From Microbacterium paraoxydans (lineage in GTDB: Bacteria > Actinomycetota > Actinomycetes > Actinomycetales > Microbacteriaceae): 64,000 bases of DNA. The position numbers and the translations under genes were made by a program. The stretch is taken from positions 2,728,001-2,792,000 of the forward strand of contig NZ_LT629770.1 in assembly GCF_900105335.1 (NCBI RefSeq). The letters are read 5' to 3'. The notes beneath the pieces were generated by a model. That model searched no databases and had not been told where the DNA came from. It saw only the letters and a list, made by a program, of their open reading frames with translations. Every line of letters begins with the position of its first letter. Within the stretch, counting starts at the first letter, position 1. This document shows, piece by piece, positions 51,186 to 59,705 of this stretch.

Positions 51186-51571
51186 TGACCGGCACCGAGC
51201 TGTCGAAGGAGGAGCGCGCGGGTCTCGCGCTCCGGATCGAGGCGGCGCTGCGCGCCTGCTCCGGGGTGCGCGGCGTGTACCGATCGGGCTCCCTCGTCTC
51301 CAACCTCCTGCGTGCGGGCGCGTCGGCGTGGGGGAACGAGCGCGGAGCCGAACCGATCGTGTCCGTCGCCGCCGGAGCGGAGGGCGTGGCGGTGGAGGCG
51401 GCGATCGGCGTCGACGGGCGGGTTCGCAGTGTCGCGACACTGCGGCACGCTCGTGACGCCGTGGACGCGGTGCTGCGTGCGGAGGGCCTGCGCCGTGGCA
51501 GCATCACGCTGACCGTCGCCTACGTGCAGAGCGCCGTGGAGCCGGCGCCGGGGGAGCGCCGCCGCCCGTGA
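51182..51571 (+). CDS. Small protein of the sigma-Asp23 operon
   Basis: This 129-residue protein overlaps the previous stop by 4 bp. It has one helical part (ERAGLALRIEAALRACSGVR) and a β-rich centre (IVSVAAGAEGVAVEAAIGVD) ending in LRRGSITLTVAYVQSAVEP, resembling a degenerate Asp23 fold. Not matched to a named family. Last gene of the operon, ends inside a bidirectional hairpin. Confidence 0.65.
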   Translation: MMTGTELSKEERAGLALRIEAALRACSGVRGVYRSGSLVSNLLRAGASAWGNERGAEPIVSVAAGAEGVAVEAAIGVDGRVRSVATLRHARDAVDAVLRAEGLRRGSITLTVAYVQSAVEPAPGERRRP

Positions 51572-51590
51572 CGGGGGCCGGCGGCGCTCC
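51553..51590. terminator. Bidirectional hairpin between sigma operon and NmrA gene
   Basis: GGAGCGCCGCC (51553-51563) pairs with GGCGGCGCTCC (51580-51590), an 11-bp perfect stem around a 16-nt loop that contains the stop codon of the upstream gene. Located between convergent genes. Confidence 0.65.
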
Positions 51591-51595
51591 TCGCG

Positions 51596-52441
51596 TCACA
51601 CCAGCGCGCGGAGGCCCTCGACGAGCGGCGTCGTCGGGCGGCCGATGAGGCGGCGGAGGGTGCCGTCGGTGTCCGCGAGGGCGCCATCGCGGATGCCGGC
51701 GTCGAGGGCGACGACGAACCCGGCGGTGCCCTCATCGAGACCGGCCGCTCGGAGCGCCGCGAGCTGCTCGTCCGCCGACAGCGGGACGAACACGACCTCG
51801 CGGCCCGTCACCTCGGTCATCGCGGCGGCGAGGTCGGCGTAGGTCCATGCGACGTCCCCGCCGAGCTCGTAGACCGCACCGAGGTGTCCGTCCTCGGTGG
51901 CGACGACGGCGGCGGCCTCGGCGTAGTCCTTCCGGCTGGCGGAGGCGACGCGGCCCTCTCCGGTGCCGGCGCTGAGGGTGCCGGTCTCCGCTGCACGAGC
52001 GAGGTCGGCGGCGTAGTTCTCGGTGTACCAATTGTTGCGGAGGATCACCGCGGGAAGACCTGCGGCCGCGATGAGCTCCTCGGTGGCCTTGTGCTCGGGA
52101 GCCAGGACGAGCGAGCTCGTGGTGGCCTTCGGGGCGCTCGTGTAGACGAACTTCGACACCCCGGCATCCTTTGCGGCGTCGATGACCGCCCGATGGTGCG
52201 CGACGCGCTGGCCCACCTCCGAGCCCGACACGAGCACGACCGTGTCCACGCCGTCGAGCGCCGCGGCGACCGATTCCTGGTCGGTGTAGTCGAGACGGAC
52301 GACGGGCACGCCGAGGTCGGCGCCCTTGGCGATGTCGCGCGCACCGGCGCGGATCGCCTGCGGGTCGACGCCGCGCTCGAGCAGGGCGGCGACGATGAGG
52401 CGGCCGAGGTGACCGGTCGAACCGGTGACGAGGATGGTCAT
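51596..52441 (-). CDS. NmrA-type NAD(P)-binding oxidoreductase (QorB-like)
   Basis: This 281-residue atypical short-chain dehydrogenase has a Rossmann motif TILVTGSTGHLGRLIVAALL, then RLDYTDQESVAAALDGVDTV and VLVSGSEVGQRVAHHRAVID, like NmrA/QorB NAD(P)H:quinone reductases. AAAGGAC site before ATG. Divergent from an HxlR regulator with palindromes between, the usual setting of redox-responsive quinone reductase genes. Confidence 0.9.
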   Translation of the reverse strand: MTILVTGSTGHLGRLIVAALLERGVDPQAIRAGARDIAKGADLGVPVVRLDYTDQESVAAALDGVDTVVLVSGSEVGQRVAHHRAVIDAAKDAGVSKFVYTSAPKATTSSLVLAPEHKATEELIAAAGLPAVILRNNWYTENYAADLARAAETGTLSAGTGEGRVASASRKDYAEAAAVVATEDGHLGAVYELGGDVAWTYADLAAAMTEVTGREVVFVPLSADEQLAALRAAGLDEGTAGFVVALDAGIRDGALADTDGTLRRLIGRPTTPLVEGLRALV

Positions 52442-52503
52442 GAGAGTCCTTTCGTAGCTGACTCCCCGGACAACCCTCGCGCCCGTGCCGCGCATTCCTT
52501 CCG

Positions 52504-52534
52504 GTGGGTACCCACTTTTCGGTAAGGTACCCAC
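52504..52534. promoter_or_regulatory. Operator pair for the HxlR regulator
   Basis: A perfect 12-bp palindrome GTGGGTACCCAC (52504-52515) and a second copy of its right part GGTACCCAC (52526-52534) that abuts the ATG of the regulator. A TAAGGT -10 box (52523-52528) lies between, 6 nt before the start codon. Control of both divergent genes is likely; binding inferred. Confidence 0.7.
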
Positions 52535-52900
52535 ATGACGGTGAGTTTTGCGCAGATCCGCGATTCGCGGCCTGCTCTCTTCGACCAGGGATGCGGCACG
52601 CGCGTCATCCTCGACCACATCATGAGCAAGTGGGGTGTGCTCGTGCTCTCCTGCCTCTCCGACGGCACGCGGCGCTGGGGTGAGCTGCGTCGGGAGGTGG
52701 ACGGCATCAGCGAGAAGATGCTCGCCTCGACCCTGCGGACCCTCACCGATGACGGCCTGGTGCACCGGGAGTCGCTGCCGACCGTGCCCCCGCACGTCGA
52801 GTACAGCCTCACGCCGCTCGGGCGTGACCTCATGGAGCGGATGCTTCCTCTGATGGAGTGGGTCGCGGCGCACGCCGACGGGATGCTCGGTCGCGACTGA
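52535..52900 (+). CDS. HxlR family transcriptional regulator
   Basis: This 121-residue winged-helix protein has the HxlR core ILDHIMSKWGVLVLSCLSDG, WGELRREVDGISEKMLASTL and VPPHVEYSLTPLGRDL. C20 near the N-terminus (DQGCGTRVI) is in the position of the redox-sensing Cys of many HxlR/YodB proteins. Divergent from the NmrA oxidoreductase. The start is predicted to be leaderless. Confidence 0.93.
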   Translation: MTVSFAQIRDSRPALFDQGCGTRVILDHIMSKWGVLVLSCLSDGTRRWGELRREVDGISEKMLASTLRTLTDDGLVHRESLPTVPPHVEYSLTPLGRDLMERMLPLMEWVAAHADGMLGRD

Positions 52901-52961
52901 CCCACGGAATCCTTCGCGTATCTGAACGCGGCACATGGATTCCGTTGCAGAAACAAAAGGA

Positions 52962-52991
52962 TTGACGGGATACCGCGGCGCGCCGTACTGT
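52962..52991 (+). promoter_or_regulatory. Promoter of APC permease gene (leaderless)
   Basis: TTGACG (52962-52967), 18 bp, TACTGT (52986-52991), ending 7 nt before ATG 52999. The AGGA upstream of the ATG is too close to serve as a ribosome site, so a leaderless mRNA is predicted. Confidence 0.7.
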
Positions 52992-52998
52992 TCAGGAC

Positions 52999-54537
52999 AT
53001 GGCAACGACGCCCATCCACCTCGAACGTCCCGACGGCAAGGGCCTGGCCGCAGGCACCCTCGGCCTGTGGGGCTCCACTGTCATCGGGCTCGCCTCCACG
53101 GCCCCCGTCTACTCGCTCGTCGCGACGCTCGGCTTCGTCGTGCTCGCCGTCGGCGCGCAGGCGCCGATCGCCTTCATCATCGCCTTCGTGCCGATGCTCC
53201 TGATCGCCTTCGCCTATCGCGAGCTCAACAACGCCGTCCCCGACTGCGGCACCACGTTCACCTGGGGCACCAAGGCCTTCGGGCCGTGGGTGGGCTGGAT
53301 GGGCGGCTGGGGCGTCGCGGTCGCCGGCATGGTCGTGCTCGCGAACCTCGCCCAGATCGCCTCCGTGTACTTCTGGTCGCTGATCGGGCAGGACCTCGAG
53401 AACAACGACTGGCGCGTCGTCGTCGTGGCGGTGCTCTTCATCGCGGCCATGACCTGGGTGAGCTGGCGCGGGGTCGAGATCGGCGAGCGCATCCAGAACG
53501 TGCTCCTCGCGATCCAGTACCTCGCGCTGGCCATCTTCATCGTGGCCGCCCTCTGGCAGTTCTTCACGGGCGACGCCCCCGACGCCACCCCGTTCTCGTG
53601 GGAGTGGCTGAACCCGTTCGGCTTCACCGACTGGTCGGGCTTCACGGAGGCGATCCTCCTGGCGCTCTTCATCTACTGGGGGTGGGACACCTGCCTCGCC
53701 CTCAACGAGGAGACGAAGGATCCGAAGCGCATCCCCGGCCGGGCCGCGGTGCTCACCTGCGTCATCCTGCTGGTGACGTACGTCGCGGTGACGATCGCCG
53801 CGATGATGTACGCCGGACTCGGCGAGGACGGCACGGGCCTCGGCAACGAGGCCAACGCCGACGACTTCTTCCTGGCCATCAAGGATGGGCTGCTCGGTCC
53901 GTTCGGCTGGGTGCTCGTGGTCGCGGTCATCATCTCGGCGATCTCGTCCACCCAGACGACCATCCTCCCGACCGCCCGCGGCACGCTCGCGATGGGCGTG
54001 TACCGGGCGCTCCCGGCGAAGTTCAAGGACGTGCACCCGGTCTACAAGACGCCGTCGTTCTCGACCATCGTCATGGGCGTGGTGGCTTCCCTCTACTACG
54101 TTGGCATGACCCTGATCAGCGACAACATCCTGCAGGACTCGATCCTCTCGCTGGGCCTCGCGATCGCGTTCTACTACGCCATCACCGGGTTCGCCTGCGT
54201 CTGGTACTTCCGCGCCGACCTGCGCCGCTCGACCCGCGACCTGTTCTTCAAGGGCATCTTCCCGCTGCTCGGAGCGCTGCTGCTGACCGGCGCGTTCGTG
54301 CAGTCGGCGATCGACATGTGGGACGTCGACTACGGCTACACCGTGCTCTTCGGCATCGGCGGCACGTTCGTGATCGGCATCGGGTCGCTCGCGATCGGCC
54401 TCGTCCTGATGTTCCTCTGGTACCTGTTCCCGCGGTCGAAGCGGTTCTTCCGGGGCGAGAGCCTGAACCGGGAGACCGAGGTGATGGTGCCGGAGGAGCC
54501 GGGCGCGATGATCCGCTCGGTCGACGGCGGCATCTGA
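52999..54537 (+). CDS. APC superfamily amino acid/polyamine permease
   Basis: This 512-residue transporter has 12-14 membrane segments. The N-terminal substrate-binding helix GLWGSTVIGLASTAPVYSLV carries the broken-helix glycine pattern of APC permeases. FAYRELNNAVPDCGTTFTW and EAILLALFIYWGWDTCLALN followed by EETKDPKRIPGRAA are typical of the family. Substrate is unknown, probably an amino acid or amine. It stands alone, with its own leaderless promoter. Confidence 0.92.
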   Translation: MATTPIHLERPDGKGLAAGTLGLWGSTVIGLASTAPVYSLVATLGFVVLAVGAQAPIAFIIAFVPMLLIAFAYRELNNAVPDCGTTFTWGTKAFGPWVGWMGGWGVAVAGMVVLANLAQIASVYFWSLIGQDLENNDWRVVVVAVLFIAAMTWVSWRGVEIGERIQNVLLAIQYLALAIFIVAALWQFFTGDAPDATPFSWEWLNPFGFTDWSGFTEAILLALFIYWGWDTCLALNEETKDPKRIPGRAAVLTCVILLVTYVAVTIAAMMYAGLGEDGTGLGNEANADDFFLAIKDGLLGPFGWVLVVAVIISAISSTQTTILPTARGTLAMGVYRALPAKFKDVHPVYKTPSFSTIVMGVVASLYYVGMTLISDNILQDSILSLGLAIAFYYAITGFACVWYFRADLRRSTRDLFFKGIFPLLGALLLTGAFVQSAIDMWDVDYGYTVLFGIGGTFVIGIGSLAIGLVLMFLWYLFPRSKRFFRGESLNRETEVMVPEEPGAMIRSVDGGI

Positions 54538-54575
54538 GGCGCAGGGTGCGCGCGCGGCTGTCCTAGGCTGGCCTC

Positions 54576-55424
54576 GTGCGCATCCGGCTCGACATCGCCT
54601 ACGACGGCACCCATTTCCGCGGGTGGGCCACGCAGCCCACACTCCGCACGGTCCAGGGGACGCTGGAGGCGGCGCTCGCCCGGATCGTCGGCTCCGAGGT
54701 GCGGTTCGTCGTCGCCGGGCGGACGGACGCCGGCGTGCACGCGAGCGGACAGGTCGCGCACGTGGATCTCGACGAGGCGCAGTGGGCGCGGATCCAGGCG
54801 CGTCACGGCCGTGCAGCGCAGGACCCGGCGGGCAGCATCGCCGCGCGGATGCGTGGTGTGCTCGGCGCCTACCCCGACGTGACGGTCGTGCGCTCCTCCC
54901 TCGCCCCCGAGGGCTTCGACGCGCGCTTCTCCGCGGTCTGGCGACGCTATCGCTACCGGCTCGCCGACGACCTGGCCGGCTACGACCCGCTGCGACGGCT
55001 CGACACCACCACCATCCGGGGCCGGTTGGACGCGGAGGCCATGGACGCCGCCTCCCGGACCCTCATCGGCCTGCACGACTTCGCGGCCTACTGCAAGCCG
55101 CGCGAGGAGGCCACCACCATCCGGACGCTGCTCGACTACCGGTGGCAGCGGGATGCGGAGGGCGTGCTCGTGGCCGAGGTGAAGGCGGACGCGTTCTGCC
55201 ACAGCATGGTGCGGGCGCTGGTCGGCGCCTGCGCGGCGGTGGGGGAGGGGCGACTCGATGTGGACGACCTCGTCGTGCTCCGCGATGCGTTGACGCGGAC
55301 GAGCGAGTTCAAGCTCCTCGCCGCCCGCGGTCTCACGCTCACCGAGGTCGGGTATCCGGCCGACGAGCTGCTGGCGGCCAGGGCCGCGCAGACCAGGGCC
55401 CGACGCGACCGCGAGAGCGACTGA
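54576..55424 (+). CDS. truA: tRNA pseudouridine(38-40) synthase TruA
   Basis: This enzyme makes pseudouridine at positions 38-40 of the tRNA anticodon arm. It has 282 residues, with the catalytic Asp D51 in AGRTDAGVHASGQVAH, RFSAVWRRYRYRLAD and KADAFCHSMVRALVGACAAV. GTG start is 6 nt after TAGGCT, so leaderless. In many actinobacteria truA lies just before rplM-rpsI, as here with one gene between. Confidence 0.95.
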   Translation: MRIRLDIAYDGTHFRGWATQPTLRTVQGTLEAALARIVGSEVRFVVAGRTDAGVHASGQVAHVDLDEAQWARIQARHGRAAQDPAGSIAARMRGVLGAYPDVTVVRSSLAPEGFDARFSAVWRRYRYRLADDLAGYDPLRRLDTTTIRGRLDAEAMDAASRTLIGLHDFAAYCKPREEATTIRTLLDYRWQRDAEGVLVAEVKADAFCHSMVRALVGACAAVGEGRLDVDDLVVLRDALTRTSEFKLLAARGLTLTEVGYPADELLAARAAQTRARRDRESD

Positions 55425-55477
55425 TCGCCGGGATCGGGAGCCGGGGCACAGATGGGGCGGGTAGCGTGGGGACGATC

Positions 55478-56146
55478 ATGAAGGTCATCTCCTACAACCT
55501 GCGCAAGCACCGCGCCGCCGGCGAGCTCGCGGCGCTCGTCGATGAGCATGATCCCGACATCCTCTGCCTCCAGGAGTGCGACGTCCCGGAGCTTCCGGAT
55601 CGGATCGGCGGCCTCGTCCTGGCGGATGCGACGCAGGGCAACCGCCTCGGCCTCGCCCTCTTCTACCGGGAGAGCACCTATCGGCTGCAGGGCATCCGCA
55701 CCCTTGGCCTGAAGAAGTCGCTGCACGACCGGATCGCGAAACCGGCGCACGAGCGCGTCCTCGGCGCCCGCCTGCGTGACATCGACGACGGCGGAGAATT
55801 CATCGTGGCGTCCTTCCACGCCGCGCCCCTGACGGCGTTGAACTCACTCCGCCGGCACCAGATCCGCGCCGCGCTCGCCGAGCTCGCGACGCTGGGCGAG
55901 GGGCTGCCGCAGCTCATGGTGGGGGACTACAACTACCCCGTGTTCAAGGAGAACCTCGGGCAGGCGGTCCGCGACCAGGGCTACGCCCTGTCCCTCAGCG
56001 ATGACCACACGTACACCCGCTACCGGGTCTTCCGTGGGCACTACGACTTCGCGACCTCGTCCGGCTTCGAGATCGAACGCATCACCACGCTCCCGCAGCG
56101 TTCCAGCGATCACCGCCCGATCCTCGTGACCGTCCGGCCGAACTGA
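55478..56146 (+). CDS. Endonuclease/exonuclease/phosphatase family protein
   Basis: This 222-residue EEP-fold hydrolase begins MKVISYNLRKHRAAGELAAL, with the metal Glu in ILCLQECDVPELP, an active-site His in VASFHAAPLT, GDYNYPVFKE and the C-terminal RSSDHRPILV. Could act on DNA, a phospholipid or a nucleotide; no signal peptide is present. ATG 55478 lies 10 nt after a TAGCGT box. Confidence 0.88.
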   Translation: MKVISYNLRKHRAAGELAALVDEHDPDILCLQECDVPELPDRIGGLVLADATQGNRLGLALFYRESTYRLQGIRTLGLKKSLHDRIAKPAHERVLGARLRDIDDGGEFIVASFHAAPLTALNSLRRHQIRAALAELATLGEGLPQLMVGDYNYPVFKENLGQAVRDQGYALSLSDDHTYTRYRVFRGHYDFATSSGFEIERITTLPQRSSDHRPILVTVRPN

Positions 56147-56166
56147 CGCCGCCGGTCCGAGCCGGT

Positions 56167-56338
56167 TTGGGAATGCCGTTCCGGTGGCGTATGCTGACTC
56201 TTTGGTGCCCTTCCCTGCCTGCGGGGAAGATGCACATCCGAACGTGAGCCCTCCACTGGCGTGTTCCTCCCCGTCGGGAAGAACCACCCCGGAGTGGGAT
56301 TCACGAACACCTCCGTTCGACAAGAAAGCAGCACTATC
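56167..56338 (+). promoter_or_regulatory. rplM-rpsI promoter and structured leader
   Basis: TTGGGA (56167-56172), 17 bp, TATGCT (56190-56195). The leader of about 137 nt holds a hairpin of CTTCCC with GGGAAG around 56209-56230 and a second TTCCTCCCCG/CGGGAAGAA stem around 56264-56283. Ribosomal-protein leaders often bind the encoded protein; whether L13 controls this one is unknown. Confidence 0.55.
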
Positions 56339-56785
56339 GTGACGCGCACTTACACCCCCAAGGCTGGCGAAGTCCAGCGCGACTGGGTCGTCATCGACGC
56401 CACCGACGTCGTTCTCGGCCGTCTCGCTTCGCACGCGGCGACGCTCCTGCGTGGCAAGCACAAGCCGACCTTCGCCAACCACATCGACTCGGGTGACTTC
56501 GTCATCATCGTGAACGCCGACAAGGTCGCGCTCACCGGTCAGAAGCTCCAGAAGAAGATGGCGTACCGCCACTCCGGCTACCCGGGTGGCCTCAAGGCCG
56601 TCAGCTACGCCGAGCTCCTCGAGAAGAACCCGGTCCGCGCCGTGGAGAAGGCCATCCGTGGCATGCTCCCGAAGAACAGCCTGGGCCGCCAGCAGCTGTC
56701 GAAGCTGAAGGTGTACGCCGGTGCCGAGCACCCGCACGCCGCGCAGCAGCCCCAGCCGTACACCCTCGACCAGGTCGCCCAGTAA
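56339..56785 (+). CDS. rplM: 50S ribosomal protein L13
   Basis: This is a 148-residue large-subunit protein. Typical L13 sequence: [53 protein letters not shown] and [14 protein letters not shown]. Start is GTG 56339. The frame open upstream belongs to the leader. rpsI follows after 26 bp with AGGAC site. Confidence 0.97.
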   Translation: MTRTYTPKAGEVQRDWVVIDATDVVLGRLASHAATLLRGKHKPTFANHIDSGDFVIIVNADKVALTGQKLQKKMAYRHSGYPGGLKAVSYAELLEKNPVRAVEKAIRGMLPKNSLGRQQLSKLKVYAGAEHPHAAQQPQPYTLDQVAQ

Positions 56786-56811
56786 GCGCCGTACAGACTA
56801 AGGACATACTC

Positions 56812-57297
56812 GTGGCTGACATCCAGGACTCCACCGAAAACCTCCAGAACTTCTCGACGTCGACCCCGGAGACCGACGCGGTCGAGGCGGCTCCCCGCCC
56901 CGTGCTGAGCGTCCCCGGCGCCGCTGTCGGCCGTCGCAAGCAGGCCATCGCCCGCGTGCGTCTGGTTCCCGGCTCGGGCACCATCACGGTCAACGGCCGT
57001 ACGCTCGAGGACTACTTCCCGAACAAGCTGCACCAGCAGCTCATCAACGACCCGTTCACCGCGCTGAACCTCGCCGGTGCCTACGACGTGATCGCCCGCA
57101 TCTCGGGTGGTGGCGACTCCGGCCAGGCCGGCGCCCTGCGTCTCGGCATCGCGCGTGCCCTCAACGGCATCGACGCGGAGAACAACCGTCCGACCCTGAA
57201 GAAGGCCGGCTTCCTCTCGCGCGACGCCCGCGTCAAGGAGCGCAAGAAGGCCGGACTCAAGAAGGCCCGTAAGGCGCCTCAGTACTCGAAGCGTTAA
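56812..57297 (+). CDS. rpsI: 30S ribosomal protein S9
   Basis: This is a 161-residue small-subunit protein. An acidic N-terminal extension of about 38 residues (absent from the E. coli protein) precedes [20 protein letters not shown]; the C-terminus is the usual [18 protein letters not shown] that reaches the decoding site. GTG start. glmM begins 14 bp after the stop. Confidence 0.97.
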   Translation: MADIQDSTENLQNFSTSTPETDAVEAAPRPVLSVPGAAVGRRKQAIARVRLVPGSGTITVNGRTLEDYFPNKLHQQLINDPFTALNLAGAYDVIARISGGGDSGQAGALRLGIARALNGIDAENNRPTLKKAGFLSRDARVKERKKAGLKKARKAPQYSKR

Positions 57298-57311
57298 GGT
57301 CCACTGCTCCG

Positions 57312-58670
57312 ATGCCGATCTTTGGCACGGACGGCGTGCGAGGACTCGCCAATGGCATCCTCACCGCCGACCTGGCGCTCACCCTGGCCCAGGCGACTGC
57401 TGTCGTCCTGGGCCAGGGCCGTACGGCGGAGGCTCGCAAGGCCGAAGGCAAGCGACTCACCGCCGTCGTCGCCCGTGACCCGCGGGTCTCCGGGCACTTC
57501 CTGACCGCTGCCGTCGCCGCGGGCCTCGCCTCCTCGGGCGTCGATGTCCTCGAGGCAGGGGTCATCCCCACGCCCGCTCTGGCATTCCTCGTCGCGGATC
57601 GCGATGCGGACTTCGGCGTGATGATCTCGGCATCGCACAACGCGGCGCCCGACAACGGGATCAAGATCTTCGCCCGCGGCGGACGCAAGCTCCCCGACGT
57701 GGTAGAGCAGCGCATCGAAGAGGCCATGCACGGCGAGATGCTGCGCCCGACCGGCGCCGGCGTCGGTCGCATCGACCGCTTCTCCGACGCGGAGGACCGC
57801 TACGTCGTCCATCTGCTCGGCTCGCTGCCGCACCGTCTCGAGGGCGTCCACGTCGTGCTCGACTGCGCCCATGGTGCCGCCTCCGGAGTCTCTCCCGAGA
57901 CGTTCCGCGACGCCGGCGCGGAGGTCACCGTGATCGGTGCCGACCCCGACGGGTGGAACATCAACGACGGCGTCGGCTCCACGCACCTCGACAAGCTCGC
58001 CGAAGCCGTCGTCCGGCTCGGCGCCGACGTGGGCATCGCGCACGACGGCGACGCTGATCGCTGTCTCGCGGTCGACGCGCAGGGCAACGTCGTGGACGGC
58101 GATCAGATCATGGCGATCCTGGCCCTGTCGATGAAGGAGCGCGGACGCCTCACCGACGACACGCTCGTCGCGACGGTCATGAGCAACCTCGGTCTGCACG
58201 TCGCGATGCGCGAGCACGGCATCACGGTGCGCCAGACCGCCGTCGGCGACCGTTACGTGCTCGAGGACATGAACGAGGGCGGGTACGCGCTCGGCGGCGA
58301 GCAGTCCGGCCACGTCATCATGAGCGAGTACGCGACCACGGGCGACGGCCTGCTCACCGGACTCCACCTCGTGGCCGAGATGGCGCGGCAGGGCAAGTCC
58401 CTCGCCGAGCTCGCCTCGGTCATGACGGTCTACCCACAGCTGCTGATCAACGTCCGCGACGTCGACAAGGATCGCGTCGCCGACGACGAGGTCGTGCAGC
58501 AGGCCGTCCGCGACGTGGAGGCCGAACTGGGCGACACCGGGCGCGTGCTGCTGCGCAAGTCCGGGACCGAGCCGCTCGTGCGCGTCATGGTCGAAGCCGC
58601 CGACTCTGAGTCGGCCCGCACCTACGCCGAACGTCTCGCGGCGGTCGTGCAGGAGCGCCTCGCGCTCTGA
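57312..58670 (+). CDS. glmM: Phosphoglucosamine mutase GlmM
   Basis: This enzyme converts glucosamine-6-phosphate to glucosamine-1-phosphate for UDP-GlcNAc and cell-wall synthesis. It has 452 residues. The phospho-serine is S108 in [15 protein letters not shown]; the metal loop is [13 protein letters not shown], sugar-binding [19 protein letters not shown] and C-terminal phosphate loop [14 protein letters not shown]. It directly follows rpsI and likely shares its transcript. With glmS at 60714 it supplies amino sugar for the wall. Confidence 0.97.
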   Translation: MPIFGTDGVRGLANGILTADLALTLAQATAVVLGQGRTAEARKAEGKRLTAVVARDPRVSGHFLTAAVAAGLASSGVDVLEAGVIPTPALAFLVADRDADFGVMISASHNAAPDNGIKIFARGGRKLPDVVEQRIEEAMHGEMLRPTGAGVGRIDRFSDAEDRYVVHLLGSLPHRLEGVHVVLDCAHGAASGVSPETFRDAGAEVTVIGADPDGWNINDGVGSTHLDKLAEAVVRLGADVGIAHDGDADRCLAVDAQGNVVDGDQIMAILALSMKERGRLTDDTLVATVMSNLGLHVAMREHGITVRQTAVGDRYVLEDMNEGGYALGGEQSGHVIMSEYATTGDGLLTGLHLVAEMARQGKSLAELASVMTVYPQLLINVRDVDKDRVADDEVVQQAVRDVEAELGDTGRVLLRKSGTEPLVRVMVEAADSESARTYAERLAAVVQERLAL

Positions 58671-58682
58671 GCCCGTCGTCTC

Positions 58683-58718
58683 CGAACCGGTCGGTCGCCT
58701 CGGCGGCCGGCCGGTTCG
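58683..58718. terminator. Bidirectional hairpin between convergent glmM and ppx genes
   Basis: CGAACCGG (58683-58690) and CCGGTTCG (58711-58718) form a perfect outer stem that extends inward with G·U pairs to a very long hairpin. It follows the glmM stop by 12 bases and precedes the 3' end of the convergent gene. Confidence 0.75.
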
Positions 58719-58738
58719 TCGTCTCCGGGCCGGGGCGG

Positions 58739-59668
58739 TCAGCCGCCGAGCTGTTCGATGTACCGCAGCAGCACGCCTTCGCGCAGCGCCCACGGCGACA
58801 CCTCCAGCTCCTCCACATCCAGCGCGCTCATGGCGGCATGCAGCGACACCGCCGCCGCCACGATCTGGAAGGTCCGGTCGGGCGTGATCCCCGGGAGCTC
58901 CTGCCGTGCCGAGGCGGGGAGGCGCGCGAGACGCGGGATCCACGACCCGAGGGCGTCGCGGGGGAGCAGCATCCGCTCGATGCCCGACCAGCCGGGTACG
59001 GGGTAGCCGACGAGCCGGGCCAGTGAGCGGATCGCCTTGGAGGAGCCCACGACGTGGTCCGGACGGGGGAGGCTGCGGAACCGCGAGGTGACCCCGTCGA
59101 GCGTCGTCAGGGCGTGCGCCCGGAGGCGCTCCACGTCGTCCTCACCCGGAGGGTCCTGCGGAAGGAACTGCACGGTCATGCGCCCGGCTCCGAGGGGGAC
59201 GGACGCGGCGACGTCCGGCACCTCCTCGGCACCGGCGGCGATCTCCAGGGAGCCGCCGCCGATGTCGAGGAGCAGCAGCTGGCCGGCAGACCACCCGAAC
59301 CAGCGCCGCACGGCGAGAAACGTGAGCGCGGCCTCGGTCTCCCCGTCGAGCACCTGGAGCGGCTGGCCGAGGACGGCCTCGATGCGGGCGATGACCTCAG
59401 CCCCGTTGCGGGCATCGCGGACGGCGCTCGTGGCCGTGGCGAGGAGCGCGTCCACGCGTTCCTCCTCCGCCACCCGGCGCGCCTGCGCGACGGCCGCTTC
59501 CAGGGCTTGCACGCCCTGCTCCGCGATCGCCCCGTCCGGTGTGAGGTAGCGCATGAGGCGCAGCACGGTCCGGTCGCTCGTGGTGGCGAGTGGTCGTCCG
59601 CCCGGCCGCACATCGGCGGCGAGCATGTGGACGGTGTTGGATCCGATGTCGAGGACTCCCAGGCGCAC
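58739..59668 (-). CDS. Ppx/GppA family exopolyphosphatase
   Basis: This is a 309-residue ASKHA-fold phosphatase acting on polyphosphate or pppGpp. It has VRLGVLDIGSNTVHMLAAD (phosphate loop 1), TSAVRDARNGAEVIARIE, LLLLDIGGGSLEIAAG (loop 2) and SVPLGAGRMTVQFL. Only the N-terminal two domains are present, as in short actinobacterial Ppx1/Ppx2. GTG 59668 is 6 nt after TATCCT on the minus strand. Divergent from coaA. Confidence 0.9.
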   Translation of the reverse strand: MRLGVLDIGSNTVHMLAADVRPGGRPLATTSDRTVLRLMRYLTPDGAIAEQGVQALEAAVAQARRVAEEERVDALLATATSAVRDARNGAEVIARIEAVLGQPLQVLDGETEAALTFLAVRRWFGWSAGQLLLLDIGGGSLEIAAGAEEVPDVAASVPLGAGRMTVQFLPQDPPGEDDVERLRAHALTTLDGVTSRFRSLPRPDHVVGSSKAIRSLARLVGYPVPGWSGIERMLLPRDALGSWIPRLARLPASARQELPGITPDRTFQIVAAAVSLHAAMSALDVEELEVSPWALREGVLLRYIEQLGG

Positions 59669-59705
59669 GGGATGAGGATACTCGCGCGCGGTTACGATGG
59701 ACGAC

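Noticed and set aside
59697..59705. ATG 59697 as start of coaA
   Set aside because: The ATG falls inside the TACGAT box; GTG 59706 fits the 7-nt spacing of other leaderless genes. The difference is only three residues.
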